Source of the DNA: Aaosphaeria pasadenensis
Lineage: Eukaryota > Ascomycota > Dothideomycetes > Pleosporales
Assembly (NCBI GenBank): GCA_022813625.1
Contig: JAKLMB010000005.1
Location: 1,178,001 to 1,242,000, forward strand
Reading direction: 5' to 3'
DNA: 64,000 nt
In this document: positions 1 through 12,064 of the stretch, piece after piece
Position numbering within the stretch: the stretch's first letter is position 1
Layout: each line of letters begins with the position of its first letter
Position numbers and translations under genes: made by a program
The notes under the pieces: generated by a model
The model's input: the letters and a program-made list of their open reading frames with translations, nothing else
Told to the model about the DNA's origin: nothing
Database searches by the model: none

Positions 1-178
1 GAAACATGACAATGCCTAGGGCAGGGCATGGTCGCACGACATCGTGACGGAGCTATATGATTAATGTAACTTTCTAATTGTATAGATATAACATAGGGAC
101 AGATGGTTAAACACCGAATTCTACATAGTCAGCGGCTCGTATACCTTAGGCATCTATGGGTGGGTAGGGGAGAACTCT

Positions 179-1228
179 TCACTTCCTCCTCGCGAGAACA
201 AACAGTCTAGGATATCCCAAAAGCACGTTCCCGTCCTCCAACTTGGTATACACTTCTGAAAGTCTCTTCTCATACTCTTTCTCAAATGCACCCTTCGCCT
301 CTTCATCTCCCTCCATCCTCACCAGATACGGTCCCAATCCAGTCGTAGCAACCCAATCTACAATCCCTCTCGCATCTTTGATGACGTGCTTGTACTCCGT
401 CCGCCATATATTCACAGTGTCCGCCGATGACACGAGGACGTTGTACCATGATTCCGCTGCCTCGATGGGATCGAGATCAGGTCGAGTCTTATCAGCCAAG
501 TCGCCGATTCGCACGTCAGTGAAGTACTTAGACCATGGCTTTGAAGGTTCAGATGCAACAGCTCGCATAAGAGAGTGTGTCGGTGCGTCGTAGTTATCCG
601 GGACCTGGATAGCGACTACAGAGCCTGAGGGGAGGGAGTTGAAGACTCGAGAGACCGTCTCTAGGCGCTTGGGTGAACGCAGCCAGTGGACTGCGGCGTT
701 TGAGAAGACGAGTACGGGACTTTGATCGGACGATGATGGTAGTGTCCAGGCGCCGATGTCGCCTTTGATGAATTCGGCGTTGGGGAGCGCTGCTCGCGCT
801 TTTTCGAGCATATCTGGTGATGTGTCGATGCCGGTGGCTTTGGCATCAGGGAAGGCGGAAAGAAGAGCGGAGGTGCTGTTTCCTGGCCCGCATCCGAGGT
901 CGTAGATTCGCGTTGGGGGCGCTGGGAAGTGTTGGATCACTTGAGCGACCAGATCGTTGACGGGACGGGTGCGCTCGTTGCCGTATTTCATGTACTTGGT
1001 CGCTGACCAGTCATGCTTCTTAGCTTCTTGAGCCTGGGACATGGCTGCCGTCCTGTGTAGGGAACGGGCTTGTGACCAATTGATGCGTAGTCGGCTTTCT
1101 TCCCTTCGATGAATAGCTGATTGAGCTGTTGACCCAAGCCTGGACAGGAGAAGGAACTGGGGTTCACTTCTAGATGTTCGAATTGTTGGAACTGCGATCG
1201 AAAAATTTAGACGAACTCCCCGAAACAT
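179..1228 (-). CDS. SAM-dependent methyltransferase, trans-aconitate 2-methyltransferase type
   Basis: Single-exon ORF of 349 residues. A class I methyltransferase fold is shown by motif I, YDLGCGPGNST, near residue 108, followed by the acidic residue of motif II (GIDTSPDML) and a VFSNAAVHWL segment. This layout and the conserved W-S-A-T-K-Y-x-K-Y-G start of the core are typical of the Tam/Tmt1 family, which methylates trans-aconitate or related carboxylates with S-adenosylmethionine. Two starts are possible: the first ATG at 1228, or an internal ATG at 1042 that gives a 287-residue core. The extra 62 residues are rich in Arg and Ser, lack acidic runs and end in RSLHRTAAMS, which resembles a fungal mitochondrial presequence. 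I keep the long form. Substrate is inferred from family only. Confidence 0.85.
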   Translation of the reverse strand: MFRGVRLNFSIAVPTIRTSRSEPQFLLLSRLGSTAQSAIHRREESRLRINWSQARSLHRTAAMSQAQEAKKHDWSATKYMKYGNERTRPVNDLVAQVIQHFPAPPTRIYDLGCGPGNSTSALLSAFPDAKATGIDTSPDMLEKARAALPNAEFIKGDIGAWTLPSSSDQSPVLVFSNAAVHWLRSPKRLETVSRVFNSLPSGSVVAIQVPDNYDAPTHSLMRAVASEPSKPWSKYFTDVRIGDLADKTRPDLDPIEAAESWYNVLVSSADTVNIWRTEYKHVIKDARGIVDWVATTGLGPYLVRMEGDEEAKGAFEKEYEKRLSEVYTKLEDGNVLLGYPRLFVLARRK

Positions 1229-1939
1229 ATCTCTTTTGCAAGCGATGCCTAACCAGTCTCCTGTATGTATTGAGATTGAAAGTCTAGAATGCTACGCTCC
1301 AGTTAATCAAAGCCAATGGCAAGCCGGCCAAATATTAATATTGAGATGGAAGAGATGACGTTGGTAAACCGCGGCCGAGCGACGTTTACTAGGAGTGAGC
1401 TTCAGCCAATAGCGCTGACGCGCTAAAAAAGTTGATGGTCTGCAGGTCAATGGATTGCCGTATTGGGAAATGCGCTTGCGGATCGATCATTATACACGAC
1501 GGAAAAACAACAACAGCGAGTGCAAGGAGAAGCGGATATGCAACTCTGCTGTTAAGCCGGCGGCATGAATGTTGAGTCCCAGTTGTCTGCAGTTACGATG
1601 GACCTCACACATTAAACATGATCAAGATACATGATGAAGTGGGTAACCATTGTACGGTATTTCCATTTCCTATCAGTGCAGTCCTATGCTGCATATGGCT
1701 TTAATTACAGGATGTATTTCTTGCTGTGACCGACAACCCCTTTGAGCATTAACGAGACTCTTCAGCGCTTTACTCCGTGAATCCTTTTAGCTTGCCCATG
1801 GACCATCCATGAGTTGCGTGTTGCTAGCCTCCAAACGCTGGCAATCCGACCCACAAGTAACGCCCTTGATGTTCTAATGTCACAATTTTCTGACCCCCAT
1901 AAACTTTCTGTTGCCTTCAGTTGAAGGAGTTGGTCAACC
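1229..1939. other. Intergenic: methyltransferase promoter and RBR gene 3' flank
   Basis: About 0.7 kb between the methyltransferase start and the RBR stop codon, both genes on the minus strand. A CCAAT pentamer lies at 1406-1410, about 180 bases upstream of the methyltransferase ATG. Only short ORFs without recognisable motifs are present. Confidence 0.6.
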
Positions 1940-4470
1940 TTATCCTTGACAGCGCCGGCACACCTTGAAGCGACAGCCCGTGCATCTAAAGATATAGGCC
2001 AGCTCATCATTGCACGTATCGCAGGTGGTATCATCTCGATCACGAAACACACGTTCGTATTGATGTTGGTGCGGAAGTGGGCGAGGTATAGGCTGATTCA
2101 CAATATTTTCCTCGGTCCAAAGTGGGCATTTGCAGGTCCTCCACTTCGCCAAGCACGTGTAACAGAATTCATGGCGACAACGGCATCTATATACTTGTTA
2201 GAGACGGCTGATAAGCCAGTAGTTGAATGAAATAATATGACTTACGTGATGTGAAAGCAGCCAACATCGAGTTCTATCATGTTGCTGCATCGTGGGCATG
2301 TCTTCCACTTCTTGACCTTGGCCACTTCCATCAGAGACTTCACGTTGACATCTTCCGGACACAGTCCCTGATGTTGTTTCGTTTTGCATGTTGTGCAAGT
2401 CTTCTGATGACAATGTCGGCACCTTGCAACATCTGAGGTGATGTCTGCAGGGACTACCCATTTAGCGCAGGCAGCATTTGAGCAGTAGGTCCTATTTGGT
2501 GTTTCCATTTCGGTCTTCTTTTCTAAAAAGCGAGCCCAGGTCTCTGCCGTGAGATATTTCTCGCAATCGGAGGGCAAGATGGTTTTGGAGCAACAACGTG
2601 GGGGAAAGATTTCATGATCGGCGATCGAGGACTTGAACCACTCTTCGAGACAGTCGCGACACTGGGTACTCAGTTAGTCTGGCTCGTTACACGAGATATT
2701 TATGGTGGATTCGGGGGAGCAATTCCAACTTACATATTTGTGGCTGTCCTTTTCATCCGGCATTTTGCAGGTTGATAGCAACTTGTGCACAGGCACAGAC
2801 TCTCTACAGACTGAGCACATTCCTTCCACACACTTGGTCGTGGTTGATCCATGGAGGCTGGAAAAGAAAAATGGCTTGATCTCACCATTATCTCCAAGCT
2901 TGGTATGTTTGTTGCTGTCATCCTTACGTTGCTCTTGGCCACCCCTTTTTCTAGCAACATCATCAGGATTGTCTTTACCACTTAGGTTTCCTGTACCATC
3001 GGAGCTTTTTGTATCTTTGGGGCCCTCCTGGGAACTATTCTTGAGACTATCAATGGCACCCTTCATGATGCTCGTGTTATTCAGGACATTTGAGGCAGAA
3101 CCAGGCCGAAGAGCTGTAGAATGAGGTGCAAGACCAGCATTGACAATGCCCTTTGGGTCTTCTGGTGACGAATCCCCAGTGAGTGCCGTTCGTGGGGTTG
3201 CGTCCCCAGGGACCTTCTTCTCCTGAGAATTGGACGGGGGCTGCTTTTCGGGAGAATTCTGAGCAGAAGCGACCACAACAGGAATATCATTTGCGAGGCG
3301 TTCTACCGGCTTTAGAACACCTGATGATGCCTGCGGGAATTTGGGCTTATCATCCTGTTTGGCCGGCGCGGTCTGAGGCGCAGTATTCTCTCGAAGTGCT
3401 CCTGGGTTCTTAGTAGCCACTGGGCCCTTCCCGTGCACAGTCGAAGCAGGAGAAGCAGATGGTGCAACAGGTGGCTGAACAATCTGCTTGGCTGCCGTAG
3501 GCTGAAGTGAAGCAATTTGTCGAGGTACAGTCGAATCCCTCATTTGAGGTACCACCTCTGCTTTCCTAACCTCTTGAGTTCCTAGAGCACTCGACGAAGG
3601 TTGAGATGTAGGTTGCTTAGTCGCCTGTCCGTTTCCAGTAGCCTGTATCACAGCACCCTGTCGAGGAAGGACCGGAAATCCAGCCTGTATGACTTTGGCA
3701 CGCTCATCTGCTTTCTGGATTTTCGGTTCACCAAAAGAAGGCAGAGAAGTAGACGCCTGGGTCGGTTTTCTGACATTTACACCTTGGGGGACATCATTCT
3801 GCCGAGGGGGACCTGGCTTCCCAGTCTTCTCGCCATTCGCGAAAGGGTTCAAAGGAGGCGACTTAGCTACCTGGTTAACAGTAGGCGCTTTCGGTACGCC
3901 GTTCGGTTGAGAAGGAACTGCAGATGCACCTCCCTTCACTTTGGCCTGCCCATCTGCATTCCGACCCTTCGTATCACCTGACGAAGCCTTCGAAGTGGAC
4001 GACTCGGCTGCTTTTCCGACAGCTGCGGCTTGAGGGACACCATTCTGCTTAGAAGCAGGCTGCTGTTTAGCGAACCTCGCCCTCCCAGTCGGACCCGCAG
4101 TCCTCCTCGGGACAGCCGTCTCAGCTCGACCCGGTCCCCTTATGTCTCTGGCGTTCCTATCCCGTACGTCCCAAGCTGGCAGTCCCCCCAGCTCCCTCGC
4201 AATCGCATGGTCCCTCATCGCGACCTCTTCCTCATCGACAAGCCGTCGAAAAGTTCCCACATTTTCGTTTTCCTCGCTCGTGAGATAGCGGGCCGTGCCC
4301 TCGCTCAGGTGAGTGGCAAGGCGTTGGGAAAGCTCATCGCGCTGGACTTCGAGTGCCGTGATGGAGAAGTTGGAGGGAGAGAGGTGGAGATAGGAGGTGG
4401 AGAGGATAGATTCGATCTCTTGGATCTGGAGGCGGAGGGAGAGGGTTATGGAGAGACGGTCTGGGTCCAT
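1940..4470 (-). CDS. RBR (RING-IBR-RING) E3 ubiquitin ligase
   Basis: Three exons, 4470-2734, 2661-2246 and 2186-1940, join in frame to about 799 residues. Both introns start with GTAAGT (minus strand). The N-terminal 90 residues (a coiled, Leu-rich segment) are followed by about 440 residues of low-complexity Pro/Ser/Lys/Gln sequence. RING1 begins with CSVCRES near residue 552 and continues across the first intron into CRDCLEEWF. The IBR contains YCSNAAC and CRHCHQKTC. RING2 contains CPRCSNMIE and GCFHITC, then CRHEFCYTC across intron 2. By family knowledge the Cys of GCFHITC (about C714) is the thioester-forming residue of RBR ligases. Substrates are unknown. Confidence 0.93.
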
Positions 4471-4916
4471 TGTGATGGAAGTGGTGAGGTAGTGGTAGAG
4501 AGAGAGGTGGAAGGTAGAGAGAGAAAGGTGGAAGGTAGAGAGAGAGAGAGGTGGAAGGGGATAAGAGGGATGGGGCGGCGCGGTTGGGAAGGTAAGATGG
4601 CGAGAGAAGGTGAAGGTGGTCGTGGAAATACACTGCCAAGACTTGCTCTATCAGACAAGACAAACAACAAGAGTGAGAAATGAGGAGAGCGAGAGAGACG
4701 CTACGACGAAGCTTGTTAGTAGAGATAGATAGATCAATCACGTATACATGCAAGGAGCTCAAGAGAGAAGGTGGATTGTGAAGTGAAGAAAAACCCAATG
4801 AAGGACCTTGAATTGCCGTCTTATCAAAATGGAACCCGTTCGTCATCAGACTTGCACATGTGTTTTTTGGGCCTTTTTCTCGCTTTTGTTCGCCAATGCA
4901 ACCAATTCCTCCTTCA
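4471..4916. other. Intergenic: RBR gene promoter and leader
   Basis: Upstream region of the RBR gene, which is transcribed leftwards. In the sense direction it is strongly CT-rich just before the ATG, as common fungal leaders are. It contains the tandem repeat listed at 4506-4560 and no supportable gene. Confidence 0.55.
4506..4560. repeat. Tandem purine-rich repeat, unit about 22 bases
   Basis: Two and a half imperfect copies of a unit that starts GGTGGAAGGTAGAGAGAGA, at 4506-4526, 4527-4549 and 4550-4560. The repeat sits within 90 bases of the RBR start codon, so it would be a polypyrimidine tract in that leader. Confidence 0.8.
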
Positions 4917-5480
4917 TTACGCTGCGTCTTCGACAGTGCGTATGCCGCACGTGTAGTACGTTCGCGATGATAACCTCTTTTGCCTTGCCTGGTCGTGGCA
5001 TTGAACCCAATTGAATTTCAACAAATACATCTGGTGCCTCGTGGGCCTAAGCAAGTGCCGTCTGATGTCCGTGGTGGGCTTGCTCCATTCGGCCAGAGTC
5101 TCCACCAAGGTGTCGACATCTTGCTGCTGGCCGAACATCGATTCCAACAACTTGGAATATACGAAACGCTTCCCCCTCCTCAGGCTCTCCAACCAAGGCA
5201 ACAACTCAATAAACCCTCCCTTCTCAATGTACAAGTGCAAACAAAAAGCAAAGATGGGAAATGGGGGGTGGCAGATGGCAGGCTTCATGTGCACATTGTA
5301 ACTTACCCAAACGCCGTTTCGATATGCCGCATTCAAAGTCGTGTCTCCCACAGGACAGAACCTCCTCCAAACAAGTAAGCCTAAAGAGAAGTCGTGAAGC
5401 CATGCCGCAAGAAATGCTCCAAGCGGAACGACAGGCTTTGCAAAGAGTTGCCGTGCCGAACCGATGACAAAGATTTTCGC
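4917..5480 (-). CDS. Unrecognised open frame, doubtful gene
   Basis: The minus strand is open for 188 codons from just after a TGA at 5481-5483 to a stop at 4917. The first in-frame ATG is at 5288, giving a 124-residue product. The reading contains protein-like stretches such as PVVPLGAFLAAWL upstream of that ATG and DVDTLVETLAEWSKP near the middle. A consensus donor (GTAAGT) lies at 5306 and an acceptor near 5223 keeps the frame, so a spliced form is also possible with an upstream exon I could not find. I recognise no family. The opposite strand is also open for over 130 codons, so this may be chance. Confidence 0.22.
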   Translation of the reverse strand, partial: AKIFVIGSARQLFAKPVVPLGAFLAAWLHDFSLGLLVWRRFCPVGDTTLNAAYRNGVWVSYNVHMKPAICHPPFPIFAFCLHLYIEKGGFIELLPWLESLRRGKRFVYSKLLESMFGQQQDVDTLVETLAEWSKPTTDIRRHLLRPTRHQMYLLKFNWVQCHDQARQKRLSSRTYYTCGIRTVEDAA

Positions 5481-5590
5481 TCAAGAAAGGTATCTCCGCA
5501 ATGTTGGTATCTTTTTGCGAGGGTCGAAAATAGAAAAAATAAATCAGCTCCGTCCGTTACTCCGGTTATCGCAGGGCGCTAATTCCTTCA

Positions 5591-8500
5591 TTAGCCCGCT
5601 CCGGCAGTGCCAAGCTGGGTTTGCTTTTGGATAGCTGGCCCTCGATAGCTGTGGCGATGGGGTGACCCAGTCCGATGGCTTTCGGTCGAACCTGGGGCAG
5701 ATTGACCATAGGGAGCGTGTGGCATGCTCAGATCGACATACGTCTGAGGGTTCGATGTTGCAAACGCAGGGTTGCTACCGCCGCCAATGGGCCTGACCGA
5801 AGATTCGCTAGAAAGGCCTTGTGGATTGTTGTCTGCCGACGTGATGTGAGGCGCATTGCGCTGGTCCTTTCGAGACGCAGGCCCGGACTGATTTCGAGGT
5901 GAGGGCATGGTAGATGGTGTGACAGGGTTCTTGCCGCGCTGCTCCCACTGCCGCATAATTTCCTTTGGCGTTAACTCGGGGGATGCAGCATCAGTCAGAA
6001 GCAAAAGAATGTCCTCTGGGATCTACAAGGTGTTAGCAAACTAAGCTAAGACATATGTTGTTAGGTAATCTCACCTCGCAGAACTCATCGTTGTTTTCAA
6101 TCAGTTCAAACACCACTCGTACGGCGCCTTGATCGACGTTCCTCATCTCCTTATCGTTGTTCTCTCGTAACAAGTTTGGTGCCATCACAGTAGCAATATT
6201 CCACGTATCCATCTTATTGCCCGTCTCTTCATCGACCGTATGGAATGAAGACACCCAGTTGAGAAAGCAGAATAATACTTCCATAGTATCGCGATGGGCC
6301 TTTGGAAGAAGACAACATACCAAGTGCAGCACCTTCTTGCGCTGGTTTTCGTCGGGAATGTCTACAGAGGTTAGTGTGATTCGTCCAATAGTGACGATAA
6401 TCTTAAATCTTACCGTTAGCAGTCATGAAAAGACGATAGAGTTTGAGCGTGAGCACCGGGTCGGGCATCAAACGCAGGAAACGCTTGAGCAGATTGGCCA
6501 GGATGACGGGATTCTTTGAATTGAGATCCACTTGCTCGATGCCCTTTGCATCGATCTCCTCCTCAAGCTCTCGCAAAGCTTTCAGATTGCCATTCTTGCG
6601 GAAAACGCCCTCAATGGACATGTCCATACTTCGCATGGCAGTAACAGCATCCTGGAGAAGTGCCGGAACTTTCAGCGTGCCCGGGCCAACTCCGTCAGTG
6701 GACTCCGCGCCGTACTTCTCCACAAGCATCTCCAGAGGTTGTCTGAATGTAGCTTTGTCGGATACGGGTTTCTCGACGATGGCATTCTTGCTCTTTGGTT
6801 TGGCTTTGTCGTTTTTGAAAGCTTTCCCTAATCCAATCTTGCCCCAAAAGTTGGTTCGTTTCGTCTCGATAAGGTCCAGAAGATCCCCCTGATTATACTG
6901 GCTATCATCAAGAAGGAGCCCGAGTTGAAGGACAGCTAGGCCCTTTAGTTTGAAGTATTCCAACGGGGAAAGCTCAGAGAAGTAGGTGCGCTGTCGAGCG
7001 TCCATCATATGCTGTAGGTCCTGGCCTCCAGATAGATCACGTCGATGACCGTTCACGAGTTTCGATTGGTCATGGCCGAGGAGCGCACTACCGCCGGCGC
7101 GGAAAGCATTTGGTCGCTGCTCACGCTGCTGTTCTAGTGCAGCCATACGTGCAATGTCATCCAGTGCGAGAGAGTTCACACCAAGCGTCACATTCTCGGT
7201 GTCGCTCTGGCCGTCTCGTTCTTGTACTATTTGCATGCCACCTCTAGCATGTGCGCCATCTGCACCGGGCTCAAAGGCTTCGGGGCCATCGATGATTCTA
7301 GATGTGCGCGCACGCTTCATTGTGCTCGATAAATGCTTGTCGAGACGCGTGGAACGCAGCCGCTTGATGTCGGACATGGACTGCTCGTAAGCAGCATTGT
7401 TATGAGCTTGAGCTTCAGAGCCACCATACGATTTGGACCTCGCATCGGCGCGCAAGTGTGGAGGCTCCAGATCCTCAGGACGATGACCTTGAGTTGAGTC
7501 ATACCCTGCGAGATTTGGATCGTCTGTTGCATGTTAGAAGTCGGTACATGTCTTGAATTTGGCACACGACATGTCTCTACTAAGAACACAAATTTCCTCA
7601 TTGAAGATATATATGTTCGAATCCTAAAACCACATACCTGAAGTGTGCGGAAGTGCACCGCTAGAACGCAGAGTCGCCATAAGACGTGCATGGGCCACTT
7701 TCAATAAGTGTATGTATTGACGCAATTTCGTGACATGTACAAATCCAGACTCCGCATCTGGGATGTTGGCTGAGCACTGTGAGCAGAAAACATGTTGCTG
7801 AGAGTTGCTCCAGTAAGCGCTGTTGGTATTGCTGCGAAGATCTAAACCGCAGCCTCGACAAACCATGCAGCCATAGTTAAAGGACATATTGTCCTTGTGC
7901 AGACATTTGTCCTCGACTTGCGCATCGCAAATAGGGCAGGCGTCTGCGCATCGAGGAACAAGCACAGCTGATTCGGCAGCCTGGTCTTTAGCAGCCTCTT
8001 CGTCAAGTCGGTTGTCCAGAGAATTAACTTGTGCCAGAAAGTTGGTGAGGCCGTGAGCGCTACGGGTCTCGCGCTCGAGCTTGAGGGATCCCTGGAGGCA
8101 AATTCGGATTAGAAGCTTCAGGTAGTGGGCAAGCCCTGTGACAAGTGATAAAAGTTCCTGGGTCACACCAAGCCGTCGAACGCCTGTACCTTGCGACTGG
8201 GTCAAAAGCGCAAAGAAAGCAACGACCTTCTTACACAGCAACTTGGATTCGCGCGAGTAAGTGAGGCCCTTGGGTGTGACAGCAACGAGTTGCGCGTCCA
8301 GGTCATCCGCAGCGCCAAATAGAAGCTCGATATGAACGATGAACTTCTTCGCTGCCATGACACCATCAACGTATGCGCCATTGCTAACGTGCAGAAGCAT
8401 GTCAGAAATACACGTGGCTGACTTCTCCTCGAACGCAGACAGCGTCTTCCAAATCCAATTGACCTTGGCTTCGATCTCCTCTTCTTGCTTGCGCACGGCC

Positions 8501-9358
8501 TCGCGTAACTGGTCGTTGGCGTCACGGTCGCTATCCTGCGCTTCGATGATTGGCTGACCTGCGGAGTGAAGTCGGACATTCCAATACTTGTGGATCATGT
8601 AACATTCCGGGTGCCAATGCTGGTTCTGGCCGTTCCGGAATATCTCGACAAATTGCTTGAGAATTGACGTTTGGCAGCCGTTGCACCGCTGGGCAAATTT
8701 AGTCGAGTAGTGGTAGTGGCAATAGACGCTGCCTTCATGCTCGTAGTAGCTATCGGAAGCTCCAAAAACTGTAGGACAGACAGAGCAGGTAAAATGTTCA
8801 ATATGGTATTTCCGATCAAGGGCAGTAATGTAGGAACCTCGGAGAGCTTGACCGCACGTGAAGCAGAGGAGATCGAGACGACGGAAGTAATCCGTCTCGC
8901 AGAGCGGGAACTGGCCTGGAGGTTTCTCTGGGACAGGGAAGAATTTGGAGGCCACAATCTTACCGCAGTCCTACAATCAATCCACCGTCAGTAGCGATAC
9001 TAAAAATTGAGATTTAAATGGTACATACGTGACAGGTAAAGCATTCCAGATGAAATGTATCGCCCAAGGCCCTTACGAATTGGCCCGTCAATGGTTGGCC
9101 GCATTTCCCACATATCTTCGAGCTCCGCCCCCTAGGTTTCTCTCGCGGGCCAACTTGTAGCTGATCTTGTTCCAATGGGTCTGTCTGTGAGCGGTTCAGT
9201 TGATTAAGCTGCCTTTGCGACGGTCCGCTCGAATCGGAGTGCAGGTTTGAAGGGTCGGTGGGCTGTCGCGCCAGACCCTGGCCGTGGGGTTCATAACCGT
9301 ACTGCTGCGGAGGTCCATGGCCTTCCAGTGAAGGCTGTCCCTCCACTGGAGTGCCCAT
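5591..9358 (-). CDS. lrg1: LIM-domain Rho GTPase-activating protein, LRG1 type
   Basis: Five exons, 9358-9029, 8970-7638, 7523-6414, 6361-6075 and 6022-5591, join in frame to about 1163 residues; two of the introns are only 52 bases. LIM1 begins ICGKCGQPLTG near residue 83, LIM2 follows (CFTCGQALRGSYI) and a further zinc segment contains CNGCQTSILKQF. A separate LIM lies near residues 449-510 (CPICDAQ...CMVCRGCG). The RhoGAP domain spans about residues 820-1020, with the arginine-finger region EGVFRKNGNLK and the C-terminal helix PKAHRDTMEVLF. Two N-terminal LIMs, one central LIM and a C-terminal GAP is the layout of yeast Lrg1 and Neurospora LRG-1, which down-regulate RHO1 in polar tip growth and wall synthesis. 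Specificity for RHO1 is inferred from orthology. Confidence 0.93.
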
Positions 9359-12064
9359 GGCGGAGTTATGCCAGCGTTGTGAAGAATTACCAGCGACCGG
9401 GTATCAGACGGGGGTCCGATATCAAGGAAGCCGTAGATTGGAGGCAGCGCGTGACGATAGCGTGAGGGGGTCGGGGCCGCAGGGCAAAACCAAAACAATC
9501 GATTCTAGACGCCAACAGATGGAGTTTGAACGTGGAGACGAGGTGGCAGCGATGAATAGGAGATCAGGTATGTGGGAAGGCTGGGCGACGATGCGAGAGA
9601 GTGCGAGTATGCGTTGGCGACCGCTCTTTACGTAGCAACAAGTCGACGGCGGTACGGGTCGAACCCGACGGCGAGGTGAAGCAGATGTTGGAGGCGGATT
9701 GAGGTTCGGTCGGCGGCATGCGTCACGATGAAGGGAGAACGGAGGGGTTCGAGTAAAGCGGAACTGTGTCTGGATCTGGGTCAGGGTTGAGGAGGTGGAA
9801 TTGGTGCCCTGGACAGAAGCTGAAACGGGGCCAGGCCGTGGCGGAGAGGGTGGAGAGTTAGTAGCCGACACTTGTTGCGACGCGCGCTGGCTGGTGGAGG
9901 CCAACGATCACAACGAGCAGAAGGCTGCGGCGTAGAGGAAGGAGGTGGGAAAGACTCGATCGATGGGTGATGGTGGTGAGAGGAGGAGGACAGGTATGGT
10001 ACGGTGTAGAGGTAGGTGTAGGTGTAGGTCGGGGGGAGGAGTGTGGCGGTGATGGGGGTTTGATTATGATGATGATGGATGGATGATGGATGGTAGGTAT
10101 GGTGTGTGGTAGCGGTGGTAGTGGTGGTGGTGGTTTGTTGTGGAGGGAGGTGAGGCTTACACAATAAAATGGACGAGGGTTGTTGGTTGGTTGGAGAGGG
10201 AAGATTCCTCCTTCTCTTCTTCTCTTCCTTTTCTTTTTGTGTTAGTCCTGTCTGCGACAACGACAAGGAGAGAGAAAGACATGAACTGACTGATTGACTG
10301 ACTACTGAACTGATTTGACTACTGACCCGAATGACTGACAAAATGAGACAAGTGAACAGGGCCAGCGAAGCAAAGCCATCAATCAAGAGAAGCGCTCGGG
10401 CCGGGAGTTTAATTCAAATAGGAACACGATGCAGCCGATCAACATAAGATCCAAAATTACCTCCTGGGCATCCATTCTGTCTTGATCCAAGTGTCGAGTA
10501 TGCAAACACTACACAGTCCACTACTATTAGTACTCGTATTATTACCTTGCCTACTGTGTACTTGATGTGCGGAGTGGAGGACATCCGTTGAACCTGCAAT
10601 CACTGGATCCTACCTACTACGAGTCAACTACTCCGGACCACCTCATTACTTCGAGTGCCACTCGTTCCTCTACTAACTAAGAGTATACACGGAGTGGTTA
10701 CGAGGACCCTCTTAGAACTTGGAACTTGGGACAGCACACTGCAGAGTCTACCCCCACTGGACTGACACACCTCGCTCGCAATATCTCTAAACATCTATAT
10801 TCAATCCCTCCCAAAGTTCTCTACTCCCTAGTGCCTTGCCTGGCACACTCACGCCCTCTTGCTGTGCCGAGTGCTGGAGATCACGATGCCGGCTGTGATG
10901 AGCCATTAGCCACCTGGAGCTCGACTACTGCCCGCTTCGCTCTCCCGATCGCTCTGCGTCCAGTACAATTGCGTCCAAGTGAGCAGCAGGCTATTGCTTT
11001 ATTTAGCGCTGCCCGCCATCTCTCCTTCGAAATGTTCCTGGCGCCAACCAAGAATGGTTGCGCGCGAGGGCCGTAGTGTACCGCATAAATGTAGAACTCC
11101 CTTCTTCCTCCTCTTCACCGAGTCGAGGGTAGGGGAGACGAGGTGTCGCTATGAGTGGGTATCTACAACCTCGAGCATCCATGTCCGGCTTAAGGCATGG
11201 TGACGATTTATGCTGCTGGCATCGTCATTGCCAATCCAGCATCATTGAACACCATCCTCGCCATTGTCATCACTTTCAGGATTAGTGAACCGTAACTTGC
11301 AGCAAGGAACTCCAACTTCTCCGGAGTCTTTAGCATCAGCAGTAGCAGTTGGATGGAGCATCCTCAGCGGCGCAGCAGTCCCTTGACCCGATGCATGTTC
11401 CGTCCATGGGCCCGGGAACGTCTGCTTCTTGCTGCTGGCTGCCGGTATTACAGTGCTATTGCATCGTGGGTAGGATATGCAAGCATGGCCAACGTTTGCT
11501 CATGCGCATGTAGCGTACATACATGCTGCACTCTTTTCGGAGCACATACCACAAAATACCTCGTAGCGTACACACGACACCAACGGCTGGGGGTCTTCAA
11601 TTTACTGCGCAGCTCCTTTGAGGGATGGCTACAGCATTCAGGCATGGGGTAGTATGTAATACATCGGATAGGTAGGTTGGAATCGTTGGATGATGCTGGT
11701 GCAGGCAGGCGGGGAGAGCCGTTAAGGACAGGCCAGCAGGCCAGGCCAGTGCGTCGAAGTCTTGGCACCAACAACCTCTCGTCGCGGTTTGCTCTACGGT
11801 TGCAGCAGAAACTCTGTGCCTGGACGATCGCAAGTCCTGACAACGAACGTTTCCCCACATTCACTTTGTTTAGATCTAATCAAGGTGCTACCCTGCAGAC
11901 TCCTCCCCAGCGAGACCCTCTTGTGCCAATACAAAGGAGCTCAGTGCGCGTAAACGTAGACAAAGCGTCGTCCGTACCCTCCCCGAACCTCACCGCATCG
12001 GATCTCGAAATCATCCCTCCCTGCATTTACGATTCTCGCGACGACGAACACTCACATAGACACC
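9359..12064. other. Intergenic: divergent leaders of lrg1 and rpb4
   Basis: About 2.7 kb between two divergent starts. The half near lrg1 (9.4-10.4 kb) is pyrimidine-rich in the lrg1 sense direction with simple repeats, for example stretches of GGT/GTA and GAT/GGAT units around 10010-10140, and probably forms a long leader. The half near rpb4 has no recognisable gene. In-frame sequence upstream of the lrg1 ATG meets a stop within about 50 bases, so the ATG at 9358 stands as the start unless another 5' exon exists. Confidence 0.6.
10010..10140. repeat. Simple-sequence repeats in the lrg1 leader region
   Basis: Runs of GTAGGT, GATG/GATGGAT and GGTGGT units, imperfect and interrupted. Low-complexity sequence of this kind is common in long fungal leaders; no function is implied. 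Confidence 0.6.

Noticed and set aside
9656..9666. GGGTCGAACCC, reminiscent of a tRNA T arm
   Set aside because: The flanking sequence on either strand does not form D, anticodon or acceptor stems; it sits in the lrg1 leader.
9422..9904. 160-codon minus-strand ORF as an upstream exon of lrg1
   Set aside because: No donor/acceptor pair links it in frame to the lrg1 start, since a TGA lies just upstream of that frame and no AG follows it before the ATG region.
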